Source: Gaertneriomyces semiglobifer
Lineage: Eukaryota; Chytridiomycota; Chytridiomycetes; Spizellomycetales; Spizellomycetaceae
Assembly: GCA_025558075.1 (NCBI GenBank)
Contig: JAHLKF010000025.1
Span: forward strand, 1-64,000
Length of the DNA: 64,000 bases
Direction of reading: 5' to 3'
Every line of letters begins with the position of its first letter. Position 1 is the first letter of the stretch. The notes below the pieces were generated by a model, which worked only from the letters and a program-made list of their open reading frames with translations, did no database searches and was not told the origin of the DNA. A program made the position numbers and the translations under genes. This document shows, piece by piece, positions 49,101 through 61,515 of this stretch.

Positions 49101-50520
49101 CCGGTAGCAATAATCCCCTTCGCGCCAGTTCTGCTAGAGCTAAACATGCTCCATGCCAGCTATGTTCCGACACTTGCGATAGATCTGTACCTTGGTTATC
49201 CGACGCTTCGAGGACATCTTCTTCCAATAGCGATATTACGGATAACACAACGTCTTGGGCGAGGTCCTGCGGTAGTCTATTGGTGATCCTTCCAACCCCC
49301 TTGGCCGAAGACCAGCGTACAATCGTGTCCTTGTCCCGGAGACCATTCAGAAGAATACCTACTATTGTGTCAAACTGCTCAGGAACGTCGGTATCATCCT
49401 GTAGATCCCGCTGGGACATAGGGTCAAAATCTTGCAATGGCGCTGTTCCGCTTAAGTTATGATGCAAGGAGCGGAACCCTCGTTGATACCTCCACGATGC
49501 AATTCGCGGTGGTAGATAGGTAAGTCCTACTCGCTGGGTCAGTTTCATCAAGAGCTTCCGCAGCAGAGCGTTATTCTTGTACCTAGGATCATCCACAAGA
49601 AGGCAGCACGGCAACAACCCATCAAGCGTTGGAAGCAATAAATCACGTGGCCCAGTCTTATAAACGGCCGACAATGAAAGCAAGACACCTCTAGCTTCAA
49701 AGACATCGTCTGTCCGTTGTATTTCCTGTGATGCCCAAGCCATGAATTGTGTCAAATGTACTGTCACTGTATCGCGTCTTGTAAGGAGACGCATCAACAC
49801 GACAGCAGCTCCTTCGTGTTCTTTGCCTATAGCATACAGATAGACCTTGCAAAGATTCACGATTCGCTCCACTAGCGGTGGTCGGCCAAACGCCACACCA
49901 CTATCGATGGTTTGCAAGTCGAACGGCACCATGCAGAGTAATGACAACCAAAGCAATAACACATAGCGCGATTCCCAGAACAAAGGATTCCGCGAGCTTT
50001 CGGCTATTTTCTCCAGGAACTCTAGAACTGGTTCCAGATCGGCGGCCTCGTGGGTGAAAAGTTTGATAATCGTTTTGTATCCGCGAACTTTTGTGAGATG
50101 ATATAAATAATGGAAGAACGGCTGGAATCTTCTTAGATATTCGTCAACATTTGGTACGGATTCCCACTCCACACGCAATATCTCGTCCCGGAGTCGCGTG
50201 ACAATCGGAACGACTAGCGTCTCTAAATGTGCGTCCAACAAGTGCGGTTGTTCCTGGTACTTGTCTAATATGGGTCCTATTTTTCGTGTGGTAGTTTCTG
50301 CAATGATCTCATTGCTTTTATCATTGCCTGGTGGGTTCAAGGTCTGTAACAATTCCTCCAAGATTTTGTACACTGAGTCGGCCTCGCGGAAGTACGAGAC
50401 GAAGTCCTCCAACGATGCTGCAAGGTCTCCATCGCGACTTAGGTTCGAGCTCGACTTCTTCATCCCACTCTCGCCGACTCTCTCCCCATCCACATGCACG
50501 GGGCTCGCCTGAGCCATCAT
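46127..50520 (-). CDS. TBCD: Tubulin-folding cofactor D
   Basis: HEAT-repeat chaperone (yeast Cin1, S. pombe Alp1) that binds beta-tubulin and, with cofactors E and C, makes and dissociates tubulin dimers. Thirteen exons: 50520-49066, 49004-48780, 48719-48619, 48557-48404, 48343-48191, 48128-47688, 47617-47539, 47490-47124, 47062-46936, 46880-46576, 46513-46423, 46366-46257 and 46190-46127; 1,223 residues (human 1,192). Landmarks: [67 protein letters not shown], and a small last exon ending [15 protein letters not shown]. Start is the ATG at 50520 (the longer frame starts at a GTG). The intron at 47538-47491 is only 48 nt; a 66-nt alternative (donor at about 47556) keeps frame but drops conserved residues. 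Confidence 0.93.
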
Positions 50521-50675
50521 CCTGTGTAGTGCCTGCGTTGATGAGTCCTGTTCAGTCTCGAATCCCAAAGCGTCGCGATCTTCGCGAGTATGGAGCACGT
50601 GACCCAGCCGTGTTGGTCAACGACTTGAAGCAGCAACTTTTGGATCCAGGAATGCAAGACGGTTGTTAACAAAAG
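50521..50675. promoter_or_regulatory. Short shared promoter of TBCD and EMC10
   Basis: Only 155 bp separate the two divergent ATGs, so the promoters must overlap. A CACGTG lies near 50597, the sort of bHLH site often found in such gaps. No TATA box. Confidence 0.5.
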
Positions 50676-51628
50676 ATGCAACGGACTCGTATACTAGCGC
50701 CATTGGCGGCGTTACTGGCTGTGCTTGGGATTGCCTTTGCCGGCGTGGCAAATGCTGAGCCGATCACGGTACGTAGCATCCATTACTGCTACGATTCAGA
50801 CGGCCGGAAACTGATTATGCATTCCTATAGTTACAAGTGCTCCATCGTGTGGACGGCCAGTCGTATACCCCTCGCGGCCACATAACGTATGATCCGACCT
50901 CTTTAAAGAACTCAGCCAATTCTTTCGAGGCCGATGTCAATGTTGCCGAGTTCTTTTCAAAGGCGAATCACCCTCCTGCAGACCTGTATCACCTCCAGCT
51001 GAAGAGCGCCGAGGACGCCACGCTTGACCTAAAAGTTGCCGTGCCATTGGTGCGACTCTTTGCATGTGTGCAATACTTAACAAGCACTAACATTCCGTGA
51101 CAGTGCTTGTTGCATGCTTCCCAATATCAAGAGACGTTGACGTTGCATTTAGACCAGGATGGAAAGCCATGGCACGCTGACTATCACGTTAAGGCGAATA
51201 GTTGTGAACAAACAAAGGTATGCCAACTGAATAGTATCTGTGCACAGACGAGCAACGGCTAATACATGACACTACGCAATTGGCTAGCCTACAACCAAAA
51301 GCCCAAAGATGAAAGTTAAGCTTAACAAAGCTGTTGAAGGAGTCAGGTATGATCCGTCACTTGTAGACCGCCTCATATACCGCATACTTACAGGTGCCGC
51401 CTCTCTTTCGTAGACCAAAGCTGGAGCTGATTCCTGACACGCCAGATGGCAAACCGCCAGCTGAACAGAGTTGGATTAAGAAGTATTGGTGAGTTTGTTA
51501 ACATCAACCGCTTCGTGATACTTTTTTCCGGTCACTCATCCCCTCTTAGGTACATAATACTGCCTGTCATGATCATATTGATGATGGGCGGTGGATCAGA
51601 GGAGGGTCAGGCAGGGGCAAAAGCCTAA
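50676..51628 (+). CDS. EMC10: ER membrane complex subunit 10
   Basis: Lumenal subunit of the EMC, the insertase for tail-anchored and multipass membrane proteins. Six exons (50676-50768, 50831-51049, 51104-51217, 51288-51346, 51414-51488, 51550-51628), 212 residues. A signal peptide (LAPLAALLAVLGIAFAGVANA) is followed by a beta-rich lumenal domain (VDGQSYTPRGHITYDP; QETLTLHLDQDGKPW). The C-terminal anchor WIKKYWYIILPVMIILMMGG matches the EMC10 end (FAKYWMYIIPVVLFLMM). The intron at 51347-51413 has a second possible acceptor at 51403 that would need a different donor (51341, GTCAGG); the chosen pair is canonical. Confidence 0.88.
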
Positions 51629-51881
51629 AGAGGCGTTTCCAAAGGGCACCAGAACCATTCCTACAGCATGCAGGTCGCGATCATTTGATTGGAGCGTAGT
51701 GAAGATAGCCTCATCAGATGCAGGTCGGCCATTCTTGTCGGGCGTTCCCAGCGCGGGTTTAAATAGAAATATCGATAACACATGTCTAAAATATTACATA
51801 AGCAACAAGAATTTGGGTTTCCTCAAACTTTTTGGTGGACGTTCCTCCAACTCTGTTATTGAAGCGAACTGGTAGAACACA

Positions 51882-54495
51882 ATGTCGGGGCCGCGAGGAG
51901 GCCGGTCAGCCGGCAATGGGAGAGCGGGAAAGATGACGCTGGCCCAACACCAGGAACGAAAGATCATCGAGCATCTCAAAGTCTTTGTCGACCAGGAAAG
52001 ACGAAGAAACCCATCGCTGACTGGTGATCAGATATTGAGGGACCAAGAGGGCATATTAGCTTATGTCAAGCTAAAGGACTTAACTCTACGTAGAATTACT
52101 GATGCGAATCTGCGAAAGACGATCGACCAAGCTCTGCAATCCTTTCGAGCAAGCAATGAGCACAGAGATGAGAACAGAACGGAATCCGATTCCGAGTTCG
52201 AGTTTGATGACGACGTTCCTTTAATGGAAGTTAAAGACACAAATTCCATGAACCGGTCACTGATGGGAATGTATAGCAACCGGAAGGCTGTGACGACAGC
52301 GACGGAATCACCGCTAAGTGCCCTCTCGAATGGGCCTACAGCTACCACGCAAGTACAAGAAGCAGAAATCCCTGCAACTACTGCTATATCAAACGGTGCG
52401 GATGAAGATTCTGCCAAACCCGTCGCACACTCTAGCAGGGGCAGTAAACGTAGACTAAAAGAATCCCTGGCCGGCTCGGAGTCAAAGAAGGTGAAGCGCT
52501 CGGGATCAAGCAAGGAAGCGAAATGGATAATGCCAACAGCTCGGCTAACGGATCTTGGTGGAATGGACCATATTATAGAAGATATCCTCCACCTGATTGG
52601 AATGCCGCTAAAGCATCCGGAGGTCTTTAGCCACTTAGGAATTCACCCACCGCGTGGAGTATTGCTACACGGGCCGCCGGGATGCGGCAAAACGATGCTC
52701 GCCCACGCTATAGCAGGAGAAGTGGGTGTTCCGTTTTTCAATGTGTCTGCACCGTCCATTGTTTCGGGAATGTCAGGGGAATCAGAGAAAAAGTTGCGTG
52801 AGATTTTTGAAGAAGCCAAGCAGACTGCCCCTTGCTTGCTTTTCATTGACGAAATTGACGCTATCACACCAAAAAGAGAAACAGCTCAACGGGAGATGGA
52901 GCGCCGGATCGTTGCGCAGCTCTTGACTTGCATGGATGACATATCATTGGAGAATACTGACGGGAAACCCGTTATCGTTATCGGTGCCACGAACAGGCCA
53001 GACTCACTGGACGCAGCTCTTCGTCGTGCTGGTCGCTTTGATCGTGAAATCAGTATAGGTGTGCCTGACGCAGATGCTAGAGCGCGTATTCTACAGAAAC
53101 TGTGCTCAAACCTCCGCCTCTCGGGTGACTTTGATTACACTAGCCTTGCCAAAATGACACCTGGGTATGTCGGGGCCGATTTGAATGCCTTAACGGCAGA
53201 AGCTGGCATGATCGCCGTCAAGCGGATTTTTGACTATTTGCGAGAGCGATCCGCTAAAGACAGTACTACTCCGGATGCGGGCAATAACGATGAAGCTATG
53301 GATGTTGATACGGAGGAAAGTAGCCATAGCAGTGGTGCGTTGAAAGATGGCATCGAGGAATTGCTCTCTAATCGCTTGCCGGTTATGAAATTCTTGAGCA
53401 CGCAGCCTGATCCGCTAACCGAGGAGGAGCTTGATCCCTTATGTATCGTTTCGGATGATTTTACCAAAGCGCTGAAGAAGGTCCAGCCTTCGGCGAAGCG
53501 TGAAGGCTTTGCAACTGTTCCCGACGTTTCCTGGGACGATATTGGCGCGCTAAGCCGGGTGCGAGAAGAGATGCGCATGGCTATTGTTGAGCCCATAAAG
53601 CACCCAGAATATTTTGCTTCCATGGGTATCACAGCGTCAATGGGTGTCTTATTATATGGACCTCCAGGATGCGGAAAAACCTTGCTCGCCAAGGCCGTGG
53701 CGAACGAAAGTCATTGTAATTTCATTTCAGTGAAAGGCCCGGAATTGTTGAACAAGTATGTTGGAGAAAGTGAACGTGCAGTTCGGATGGTATTCGCACG
53801 GGCACAAGCGTCCTCGCCTTGTGTGATATTCTTTGATGAGTTGGACGCCCTATGTCCCGCCCGGTCCAACGAAGCTGAAAACCAATCCGCATCGCGACTC
53901 GTCAACACGTTGCTCACTGAGATGGACGGCATGCAGGGTAGGAAGAACGTTTATGTCATCGCTGCCACAAACAGGCCGGATATGATTGATCCAGCCATGC
54001 TACGTCCCGGGAGATTGGACAAGGCGCTGTATGTGGATCTTCCTAACAACGTGGAAAGACGAGACATCCTTCGTGCAGTTGCGCGTAAGACGCCACTGTG
54101 TCCGACATTGGATTTGCAGACCATTGCAGATGATAGCAGGTGTGATGGGTTTAGCGGCGCTGACTTGGCTTCCCTGGTGCGCGAGGCGGCTGTTGCTGCC
54201 CTCCGGGAACAGCTGGCGCTTGTTGAACGCACAGCTGCTGCTATTCCTCCTCGAGTATCCGTCGCGTTGAGTCATTTCAGCATTGCATTCTCTAAGATTT
54301 CTCCATCTGTTAACAAAAAGGTATGAGTGACTGTTTACGAGTAAGAACGCGCATGTGCTAACGTAACGCTGATAGGACCGAAGAAGATATGAGTTATTAC
54401 GAGTAAAGTTTGGTTCTTCCGTGGATCAAGAAGAACCGGAGAAAACAAACGCGCCGGCATCACTGGATGAGAATAAACAGGCATCGTCTCTGTGA
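51882..54495 (+). CDS. RIX7: Nuclear AAA ATPase Rix7 / NVL
   Basis: Tandem-AAA unfoldase of the 60S ribosome assembly pathway, in the nucleolus. Two exons (51882-54320, 54376-54495), 852 residues. The N-terminal 210 residues hold a small helical domain and an acidic/basic linker with a KRRLKE-type nuclear signal. AAA-1: GPPGCGKTMLAHAIAGE, LLFIDEIDAI, and ATNRPDSLDAALRR. AAA-2: GPPGCGKTLLAKAVANE, VIFFDELDAL, and ATNRPDMIDPAMLRPGR. The small second exon restores DRRRYELLRVKFG, the family's C-terminal helix after FSKISPSVNKK. Without it the frame stops one codon past the donor. Confidence 0.95.
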
Positions 54496-54733
54496 TAGAA
54501 GCGTGAAGCTCGTACAATGGTGAAGAAGAAGAGAGGAAGGGAAGCAAACCTACGCCGACAGCCGCGCAGGTGCAGACTTGCATCTACTCGGCAATTTTTT
54601 TGGAATGCTACAACCGGAGGCAGCTGTCGCGGTTGCTCTTGGGAGATTAGCATAGAAAGCGCCACTGACGCGGTCGCTAACTTTAGTGCATGTGAACGAT
54701 CGAGATGCATGAACGGCCAACATATATCATGTG

Positions 54734-55663
54734 TTAAATGGATAAATTTGCCAGCTGCGTGTGCAGCAACTCTACATCAAGTACGCCGTCCTCGGCTAGT
54801 TTAGTCTCCACTTCTTCCAAAGTTGTTGATGCTCCTCTTGCATCCTCAATGACTCGTAGACACACCCCGACAGTGTCCCCTGCTCTGTAACCTAGTACCG
54901 CTGGGAGAGCGACGTGATCAAATGTTTCATCGGCCAGATGGGAAACGATTCGACAAAACTTGACATGCGGGTATTTCGTGGCTAGTAAAGGTAACATACT
55001 GAGCAATGACCGAGAAGATGGGCTTGATGGTTGGTACAGGGAAATGACAACATTCACTAATGGGTGCTCATCGTCGACAGCCGAGAGAAACTCATCCGAC
55101 GACGTCAGGTCTATGACATTGCCGAATTTTGGTAGGGCGGATAGTATGGCGTATTCTTGTAATCTCTTCTGCCTGTAGTTGGCGAGAAAGGCATTGTCTT
55201 CGTCCTGACCACTCTGTTCCAAAACTTTGAGAAGCTCCTCGTCTCCCTCCTCGTCTGCTTCCTCAGAAACACCAGCCTTCTCTGCCGCAATCTGCCTCTG
55301 CAACCACCCACTTGACAGAGCACCCATCCCGGCGCGATGTGCCACCGCTTCATTCTCTAACTCTCGCCTCGCTTTCTCCTGCTTTTGGTGAAACTTGTAG
55401 TCGGCCATGACACCCTTCGGACCCGTTTTGGCTCCACCAAGATTGTAATGACGACGGAGCGCCGAGTCGGAAAGCATACGCTCTTGGTCCTTTGTCAACG
55501 GGCCATTTAGTTCTGGTATCTGAGGAGCTGCGGAACCGTCATCGCTATCGACATCAGAGTCCGGGTCGGAATCTGCATACAGGCGGTCACCGTGCTCTAG
55601 ATGATTTGACTCTGCCTGGCCACGGATGGCCTGAATAATCTTTTCATCTATGTCCGTCATCAT
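54734..55663 (-). CDS. PDCL: Phosducin-like protein (PhLP1/PDCL type)
   Basis: Co-chaperone with the CCT chaperonin for assembly of G-protein beta-gamma dimers. Single exon, 309 residues, from the ATG at 55663. An acidic N-terminal region is followed by the conserved block GPKGVMADYKFHQKQE. A coiled helical stretch then leads to a thioredoxin-like domain (NVVISLYQP; YPHVKFCRIVS; LPAVLGYRAGDTVG). The resting Cys-x-x-Cys of true thioredoxin is absent, as in the phosducin family. GPKGV matches the PhLP1 group better than the PhLP2/3 groups. Its 3' end faces RIX7 (238 bp). Confidence 0.92.
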   Translation of the reverse strand: MMTDIDEKIIQAIRGQAESNHLEHGDRLYADSDPDSDVDSDDGSAAPQIPELNGPLTKDQERMLSDSALRRHYNLGGAKTGPKGVMADYKFHQKQEKARRELENEAVAHRAGMGALSSGWLQRQIAAEKAGVSEEADEEGDEELLKVLEQSGQDEDNAFLANYRQKRLQEYAILSALPKFGNVIDLTSSDEFLSAVDDEHPLVNVVISLYQPSSPSSRSLLSMLPLLATKYPHVKFCRIVSHLADETFDHVALPAVLGYRAGDTVGVCLRVIEDARGASTTLEEVETKLAEDGVLDVELLHTQLANLSI

Positions 55664-56583
55664 ATTCGAGGATGTTCTCTTCTGTTAATGTTTGTTGGTT
55701 CGTTTGTTTGATGAAAGTGTAAATGGACGCGACCAAGTCCGCGGACTTAACACGTCCACAGAACGTCAAAACCTGACGGCCAGCAATGGTTGGTTTGTGG
55801 AGTACTCATACTATAAGCCGAGTATGCCGAGTGTGGCAAGAGATGAGTCTGCTCATGATGTTGATCTGAAATTGTTCAAGGAAGCTAGGATGACAAGAAC
55901 TTGATTTGTGCAAAAAGAACCCGGACAGCGCTGGCTCGAGCATGCCATCGTCAAACTTAAGTGTGTTTCTAAACAACCAGTGACAAGTATGCAAGATACT
56001 GGCGCTCAGGAAAAGGGGACGATCGAAGACCGCTAGCTCGCCCGCCTATGAGTCTCCTCATAAAAGGATAAAACAATGTTCGTTTTGAGTGATACTCTTC
56101 ATGTTCCGCTTTTGCATATATCTCAGTTTCCGCAGGAGCAGGCCTGTAGCGCCGTCCGCAATCACAGTTCTTCAGTCATCAAATAACCACCTCTGGCCTG
56201 ACCTATAGCGCGGTCGTCGACTTACTATACGCTTCACCATGGCGGAACCCGTTCCTTTGTAAACAAACTCCTACTGGGTAACGGGCGCATACTAACCAAC
56301 CCCAGGCCGCCTTACTACCCATCCTGTACTGCCCACCAACGGGCAGGCATGATTCCTCGCTAAATGCCATTCCCTTCCTATTGGCAGAAACAAGGTTTCA
56401 GCAAAAGAAAATCGCGTTCGGATAACCCACCGCCGAAACCCGTATTTTTGATAAGGGATCGCAGGAATATATATAGCGACAGTCCGAACGAACGGGAAAG
56501 GGTAACGGACAACTAGCATTTGGATTTTGTTGGTCGAGCACAGGGCTTTAACGGCATACTGGTTCTCCGTAGTATATTCCAAG
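55664..56583. promoter_or_regulatory. Divergent region with TATA box for GCDH
   Basis: 920 bp between divergent PDCL and GCDH starts. A TATATATA at about 56468-56475 lies about 110 bp before the GCDH ATG. Short ORFs on both strands show nothing. Nothing else is recognised. Confidence 0.5.
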
Positions 56584-58587
56584 ATGATCGCCGCTCGCTC
56601 TTTTCGTAGCTGCCTCCACTATGCTCGGCTTGTCCAGAGCCCGGCCGTGCCTGGTACGATCCTCTTCTGATATTTGTGGCGCACACTGTAAGGAAGCACG
56701 AAAGAAGATGATCTGACGACCTCCTTTCTCAACAGCTGCCGTTCGCCGGATGGCGACTGCTAGCAGTCGAGCAAGTAAGTGTGGCGGCTCAACTGCGTCG
56801 TAGAGAAGGGGTTACACCTAACAGTCATTCGCATTTTGAAAAGAGTTCGACTGGACGGACCCTTTCGACTTGAACTCTCAGTTGACCGAGGAAGAGCGTC
56901 TCGTGCGGTGTGTTTCTTTGAGCAAAGCGTTCGCATCGTCACACCAGATCCTCATTGGTTGTACTTTTGTTTGCTCAAAAAAGTGATTCTGCCCGGGATT
57001 ACTGTCAGGCCAAGCTTCTTCCAAGGGTGATCAATGCCACACGGAATGAAAGTATGCTACCTTGAAGTATTGCCTCAATGTTGGCAACTGAGCTCACCTT
57101 ACCTGTTGTGCAGAGTTTGACAGGGAAATCATGAGCGAGATGGGTGAGCTTGGTTTGTTGGGCGCTACCATTCAAGGATACGATTGCTCCGGAGTTTCGT
57201 CTGTCGCATATGGGCTTATTGCTCGTGAAGTTGAGAGGTGAGCTAGACCCATTTATGGTACCATAGTCATCGTGGATTGCCACTTATTGCGATGCTGGGT
57301 TATAGAGTGGACTCCGGCTACCGATCGGCCATGAGCGTACAGTCGTCTCTCGTCATGCACCCTATTTACGCTTACGGAACTGAGGCTCAGAAGCAAAAGT
57401 ACTTGCCCAAGCTTGGTGAGAGTCCTATAATTGCCATATATCTCCCATGTGGCAGCGAACCTCATACATTCGTGCTTTTTTAGCCAAGGGTGAGCTCGTT
57501 GGATGCTTCGGTCTCACAGAGCCCAACCACGGATCGGACCCAGGAAGCATGGAGACCACCGCTAAGAAGGTCAACGGGGGCTGGGTGCTCAACGGATCCA
57601 AGACCTGGATCACCAACTCGCCTATTGCCGATGTCTTTGTGGTGTGGGCAAAGTGCTCCGATGATGGCAAAATTCGCGGGTTCATTCTTGACAAGGTTTG
57701 AATTGTCATCATGTTATCCGACAATACGCAGTGTATTTACAGATGATATGAATCAGGGAATGCAAGGTTTGACTGCTCCGGTCATCAAGGGCAAGTTCTC
57801 ATTGCGGGCATCGACGACCGGTATGATCATGATGGATGATGTTGAAGTTCCCGAGGAGAACTTGCTGCCCAATGTGGCAGGTTTGAAGGTTTGTTAAGAC
57901 TGGAAGCTACTTTGTTTTAGTTGTGCGCACGGCTAATGAATGAACGTTTGTATAATAACAGGGTCCGTTTGGATGCCTGAACAATGCCCGTTACGGCATT
58001 GCGTGGGGAGCCCTTGGTGCAGCCGAAGCTTGTTTACAACAGGCTGTTGATTACACTTCCAACCGGTGCGTATTCCAGTCCAGCCTTCTGAGTACGGTAT
58101 GCTTGGGACTCTAACAGCATTTGCATTTCTTCAGCAAGCAATTCGGAACACCCTTGTCCGCCTTCCAATTGATCCAGAAAAAGATGGCTGATGCTTTGAC
58201 CGAAATCAACATTGGTTTGCAAGCATGTCTCCGTGTTGGTCGCCTGAAGGATGAAGGCAGACTCGCCCCGGAGATGGTCAGCGTTATCAAGAGGAACAGC
58301 TGTGGCAAAGCCCTTGAGATTGCAAGGAACTGCCGTGATATGCTCGGAGGTACGTTCCGTTCTTTCGACACAATATGACGCGGCGTCCTGCGAGTTATCT
58401 TTGTTCATTGCTTTTTTCTCGTACAGGAAACGGTATTTCGGATGAATATCACATCATCAGACATGTCATGAACCTTGAGGCCGTTAACACGTATGAGGGT
58501 ACTCACGATGTGCATGCCTTGATCTTGGGCAGAGCCATTACTGGTATTCCGTCGTTCCACGCTGGGTCGGCCGGAAAGTCTCAGTAG
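56584..58587 (+). CDS. GCDH: Glutaryl-CoA dehydrogenase, mitochondrial
   Basis: FAD enzyme of lysine, hydroxylysine and tryptophan breakdown: glutaryl-CoA to crotonyl-CoA and CO2. Eleven exons (56584-56653, 56736-56774, 56844-56907, 56984-57051, 57114-57237, 57306-57415, 57484-57695, 57757-57888, 57962-58065, 58135-58349, 58427-58587) give 432 residues (human 438). Residues 1-36 are a basic, Ser/Ala-rich mitochondrial presequence. Landmarks: [22 protein letters not shown] segment, [44 protein letters not shown], and the catalytic Glu in [16 protein letters not shown]. The donor of the intron at 57696 is GTTTGA, weaker than its neighbours but frame-keeping. Confidence 0.95.
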
Positions 58588-59100
58588 AGTAGATGTTAGC
58601 GCCACTCATTTCGCATGTATAGTATCGGTAGATTGACTAGCAAAACTGCTGCACGGGACATGATTTATCTCATCATCACAATAGTATATGACTGTACCTA
58701 AAGGCTGACTTCCTGAACGCGCATTAAGAACCACAATATGCGCGATTTGTCTAGTTAGACGTTTGGCTTCTCCTTTTCCGTCTAGACTGATGAAGTTGCG
58801 GGCATTTGAGATGCCTTGGAGGAACCTATTAGGTTGCTGTTTTGCCTGGATCACGGCGGTGAGAAAACGCCCTGCTTCTTTCAAGGTTGCGTGGCCATGC
58901 AGAGCGCACTGCATGCTCCAGCCAAGAGTCCATGTTTGCTTTCTCATCATAAAGTTCCGGCGGAGAACTATGTAGTATCACTGCCTGGTAAATAACTGAT
59001 AGGGCCTTGTACTGCTCAACGTTTTCTGCTGTCAGTTTTCCAAAAGATCCCGCTTCGATTTGACGCGTTAGGCGACGGTCTCACCGGCCGAAGCAGAACC
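58588..59100. other. Intergenic stretch between GCDH and RNF32-like genes
   Basis: 513 bp between two plus-strand genes. No feature recognised; presumably the promoter of the downstream gene. Confidence 0.35.
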
Positions 59101-60508
59101 ATGTCCGTACTGCCACCACTGACCAAGCCCAGGAAGAACAAGAATACCGCTCAGAACCGTGTAGGACCATCCTTGACAGGCTTATACAGTGCCGCTTTAC
59201 AAGATCACTTTGCGCGTGCTCTGAACCTAGGCCCGCCTTCTCTATCCTCTGTAACCTTTGGACATGGACGAACCACACGGCGCAAGTTTCATCGCATCGC
59301 CACTGCGAGGACAAACGACACGGAGCGGGAGGTGGTTCTTACTGCGCCATCCAAGCCATTGACACTGGCACAAAAACTGAAGCTCGTTCCGTGTCCCAAA
59401 CCGAACTTGAGCACTTGCGAATGGGAGACTGTGAAGCAGAGATATATGGACCGTTGCACCTCCGAAGCCGATGTTTTTGAATGTCCTATTTGTGCTGAAC
59501 CGCTGTATCAGAATCAGGTTCTCTTGTCCTGTACCCATTCTTTTCACCGTAAATGTCTCCACAGCTATGAGAGACACGTGGGAAAACGGTTGTGTCCGTT
59601 GTGCAGAGAGGATAAGTATGAAATGAGGACAGTCTTTGTTGGGAAGAAAAGAGTATGTTCATGGCACAATCTTGGGAAACATTGCAAGCGCTCAAAGATG
59701 AACTGATATTCTGGACTTTACGTAGTGGATGGATGCAGCAGCCACCAGGTACGTTCACAGATGGCTTTGGAACTTCTCTGATCAATGATGTCAATGGACT
59801 CCATTCAGAATCCAAAAAACATACCGCATGTACCGCCTGCGAAAGCGGTATCTTCAACAGTACATTTCCCGGCCTCCATCTCATCCTATCCTACTCACGA
59901 AATGGCATCTTGACAAGCTGGTGCAATATACTGCAAGAGTGTCATCGCGGATTCAAGATGACACTACTGCAGTGGAGACATTTTTGAGAGACGCAGAAGG
60001 AACGATTGGTGCTGCGAGGAGTGTCTTTCATACCGAGTGCGCGCCTTTGTCTCTTTTTGTGTAGTTTTGGCTCTGCCGACACTAATAGTGTCAATAATAG
60101 GGTGCCAGCGGCTGCCAAGCCGAATTCGCAAGGTCGACAGGAAGAAGACACCGATGCGGAGGTGGACTGGAAGACGCTTCTTGCCAAAGTGGATGCGCGT
60201 ATCTGGGATGACTGCCCGATATGCATCATGCCATTGAAAAGACGACCCAGTGGACGCAAAAGGACGGAGCGCAAGCCAAAGAAGGTGACGCTGCTCAGTT
60301 GCTCGCATTTGATTCATTCACATGTAAGTTGTGTTTTGGAAGACTGACGATGCACGGGGGTTACATTCTCATCACTCACCGGGCCGGGGGTGCTTTTGCA
60401 TCATAGTGTTTAAATACTCTGGAGCGCTTTGACAATACCCTTTTCCATCATGTTTGCCCAGTATGCAGGGCAGAGTATCGCCGCATTGATGTAGATCCTC
60501 AAGCGTAA
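59101..60508 (+). CDS. RNF32: Double RING-finger/IQ protein, RNF32-like
   Basis: Probable E3 ubiquitin ligase. Five exons (59101-59652, 59726-59748, 59809-60036, 60101-60323, 60407-60508), 375 residues (human RNF32 362). Order: conserved LTLAQKLKLVP, first RING (CPICAEPLYQNQVLLSCTHS... CPLCRED), IQ motif (TRIQKTYRMYRLRKRYLQQY), helical linker, second RING (CPICIMPLKR... LLSCSHLIHSHC... CPVCRAEY). Exon 2 is 23 nt long and supplies the residues just before the IQ motif. This domain order is that of animal RNF32, which is testis-enriched in mammals; in a fungus it may be tied to flagellated zoospores (inference). Substrates are unknown. Confidence 0.9.
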
Positions 60509-61492
60509 ATTAATATAAAAGCGGACGAGTTCCAATTGATAGTCGTAAACGCGAGTATGCGCCTATGTTACGTAATCCAACTCCGCATGTCAGTGTCAGC
60601 TGGACGGGATTTCAAAGTGAGACAAGTTTACTTTGATCATCGGATTCACAGTTCAGATCACCCCATTGGGCGTTACTTATTAGCGCTCATCACGAGATAC
60701 TTGTTGTTTGGTTATTTGGTGAGGGTGAATTGCCTGCAAGGAAAGCGGGAGAGAACCTAGGCCTAGGAATGGGGATAATTGAGGAATATGGGCTGGTTTC
60801 TTGATTATTGATATCTAGTAATTGTGTAATTGAGGGTTGCATGATATTGATGGCATGTGTGTTGTGGTCCTCGAACTCGTCCTGCTGACCGTCATCTGAG
60901 CTGCGTGGTGTTCAAAGGTGACTTACTCCCTCCGCCCATGCATTACATACGCATACGTGGTGCATAAGTAATCGACGAGAGCCTACTCAAAACCGAGTTC
61001 AATTTCAAAGAAATGCCCAAATGTCGATCTGTCAGCGGGAAGGAATACTAATACGCCAACCGTTAACAGGAATGCAATTCACAGACATGCAAAGGTGGTG
61101 TTCTCGCAAAGTCTCGCAAGACGGACGGTAATACGCGCCATAAGGACAATTGTCGGCGACTCTGCCTCCAATCCAAGACTCAAACCCCTTTAAAAGCTTA
61201 CCCACACAGCGGCTCCAATCCAAATCTTCTCCATCCATACAGCATCCAGGCCCACACATAACAGCGACAAGAGCACTTCTGCAGCTAATCCTGTTTCCGT
61301 TGACGACTCGTACGCAGTAGTATGCTCATATTTATGGTCGTTGACGCCATTTCTTAATATAACCCGGCCGTGAAAAAGCGAACCATTAGTCACACATCCG
61401 TTTTGTCCGATTGACACCCTCTGCGAAACCTGTCAGTCGAGAAACCAACAGAGTTACTCCACGCTGCTGCCGTCGACCGACACTTACTACGC

Positions 61493-61515
61493 AACACACA
61501 CACAATACACACACA
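61493..61515. repeat. (CA)n microsatellite
   Basis: Interrupted CA repeat in the ATG1 upstream region. Confidence 0.7.
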
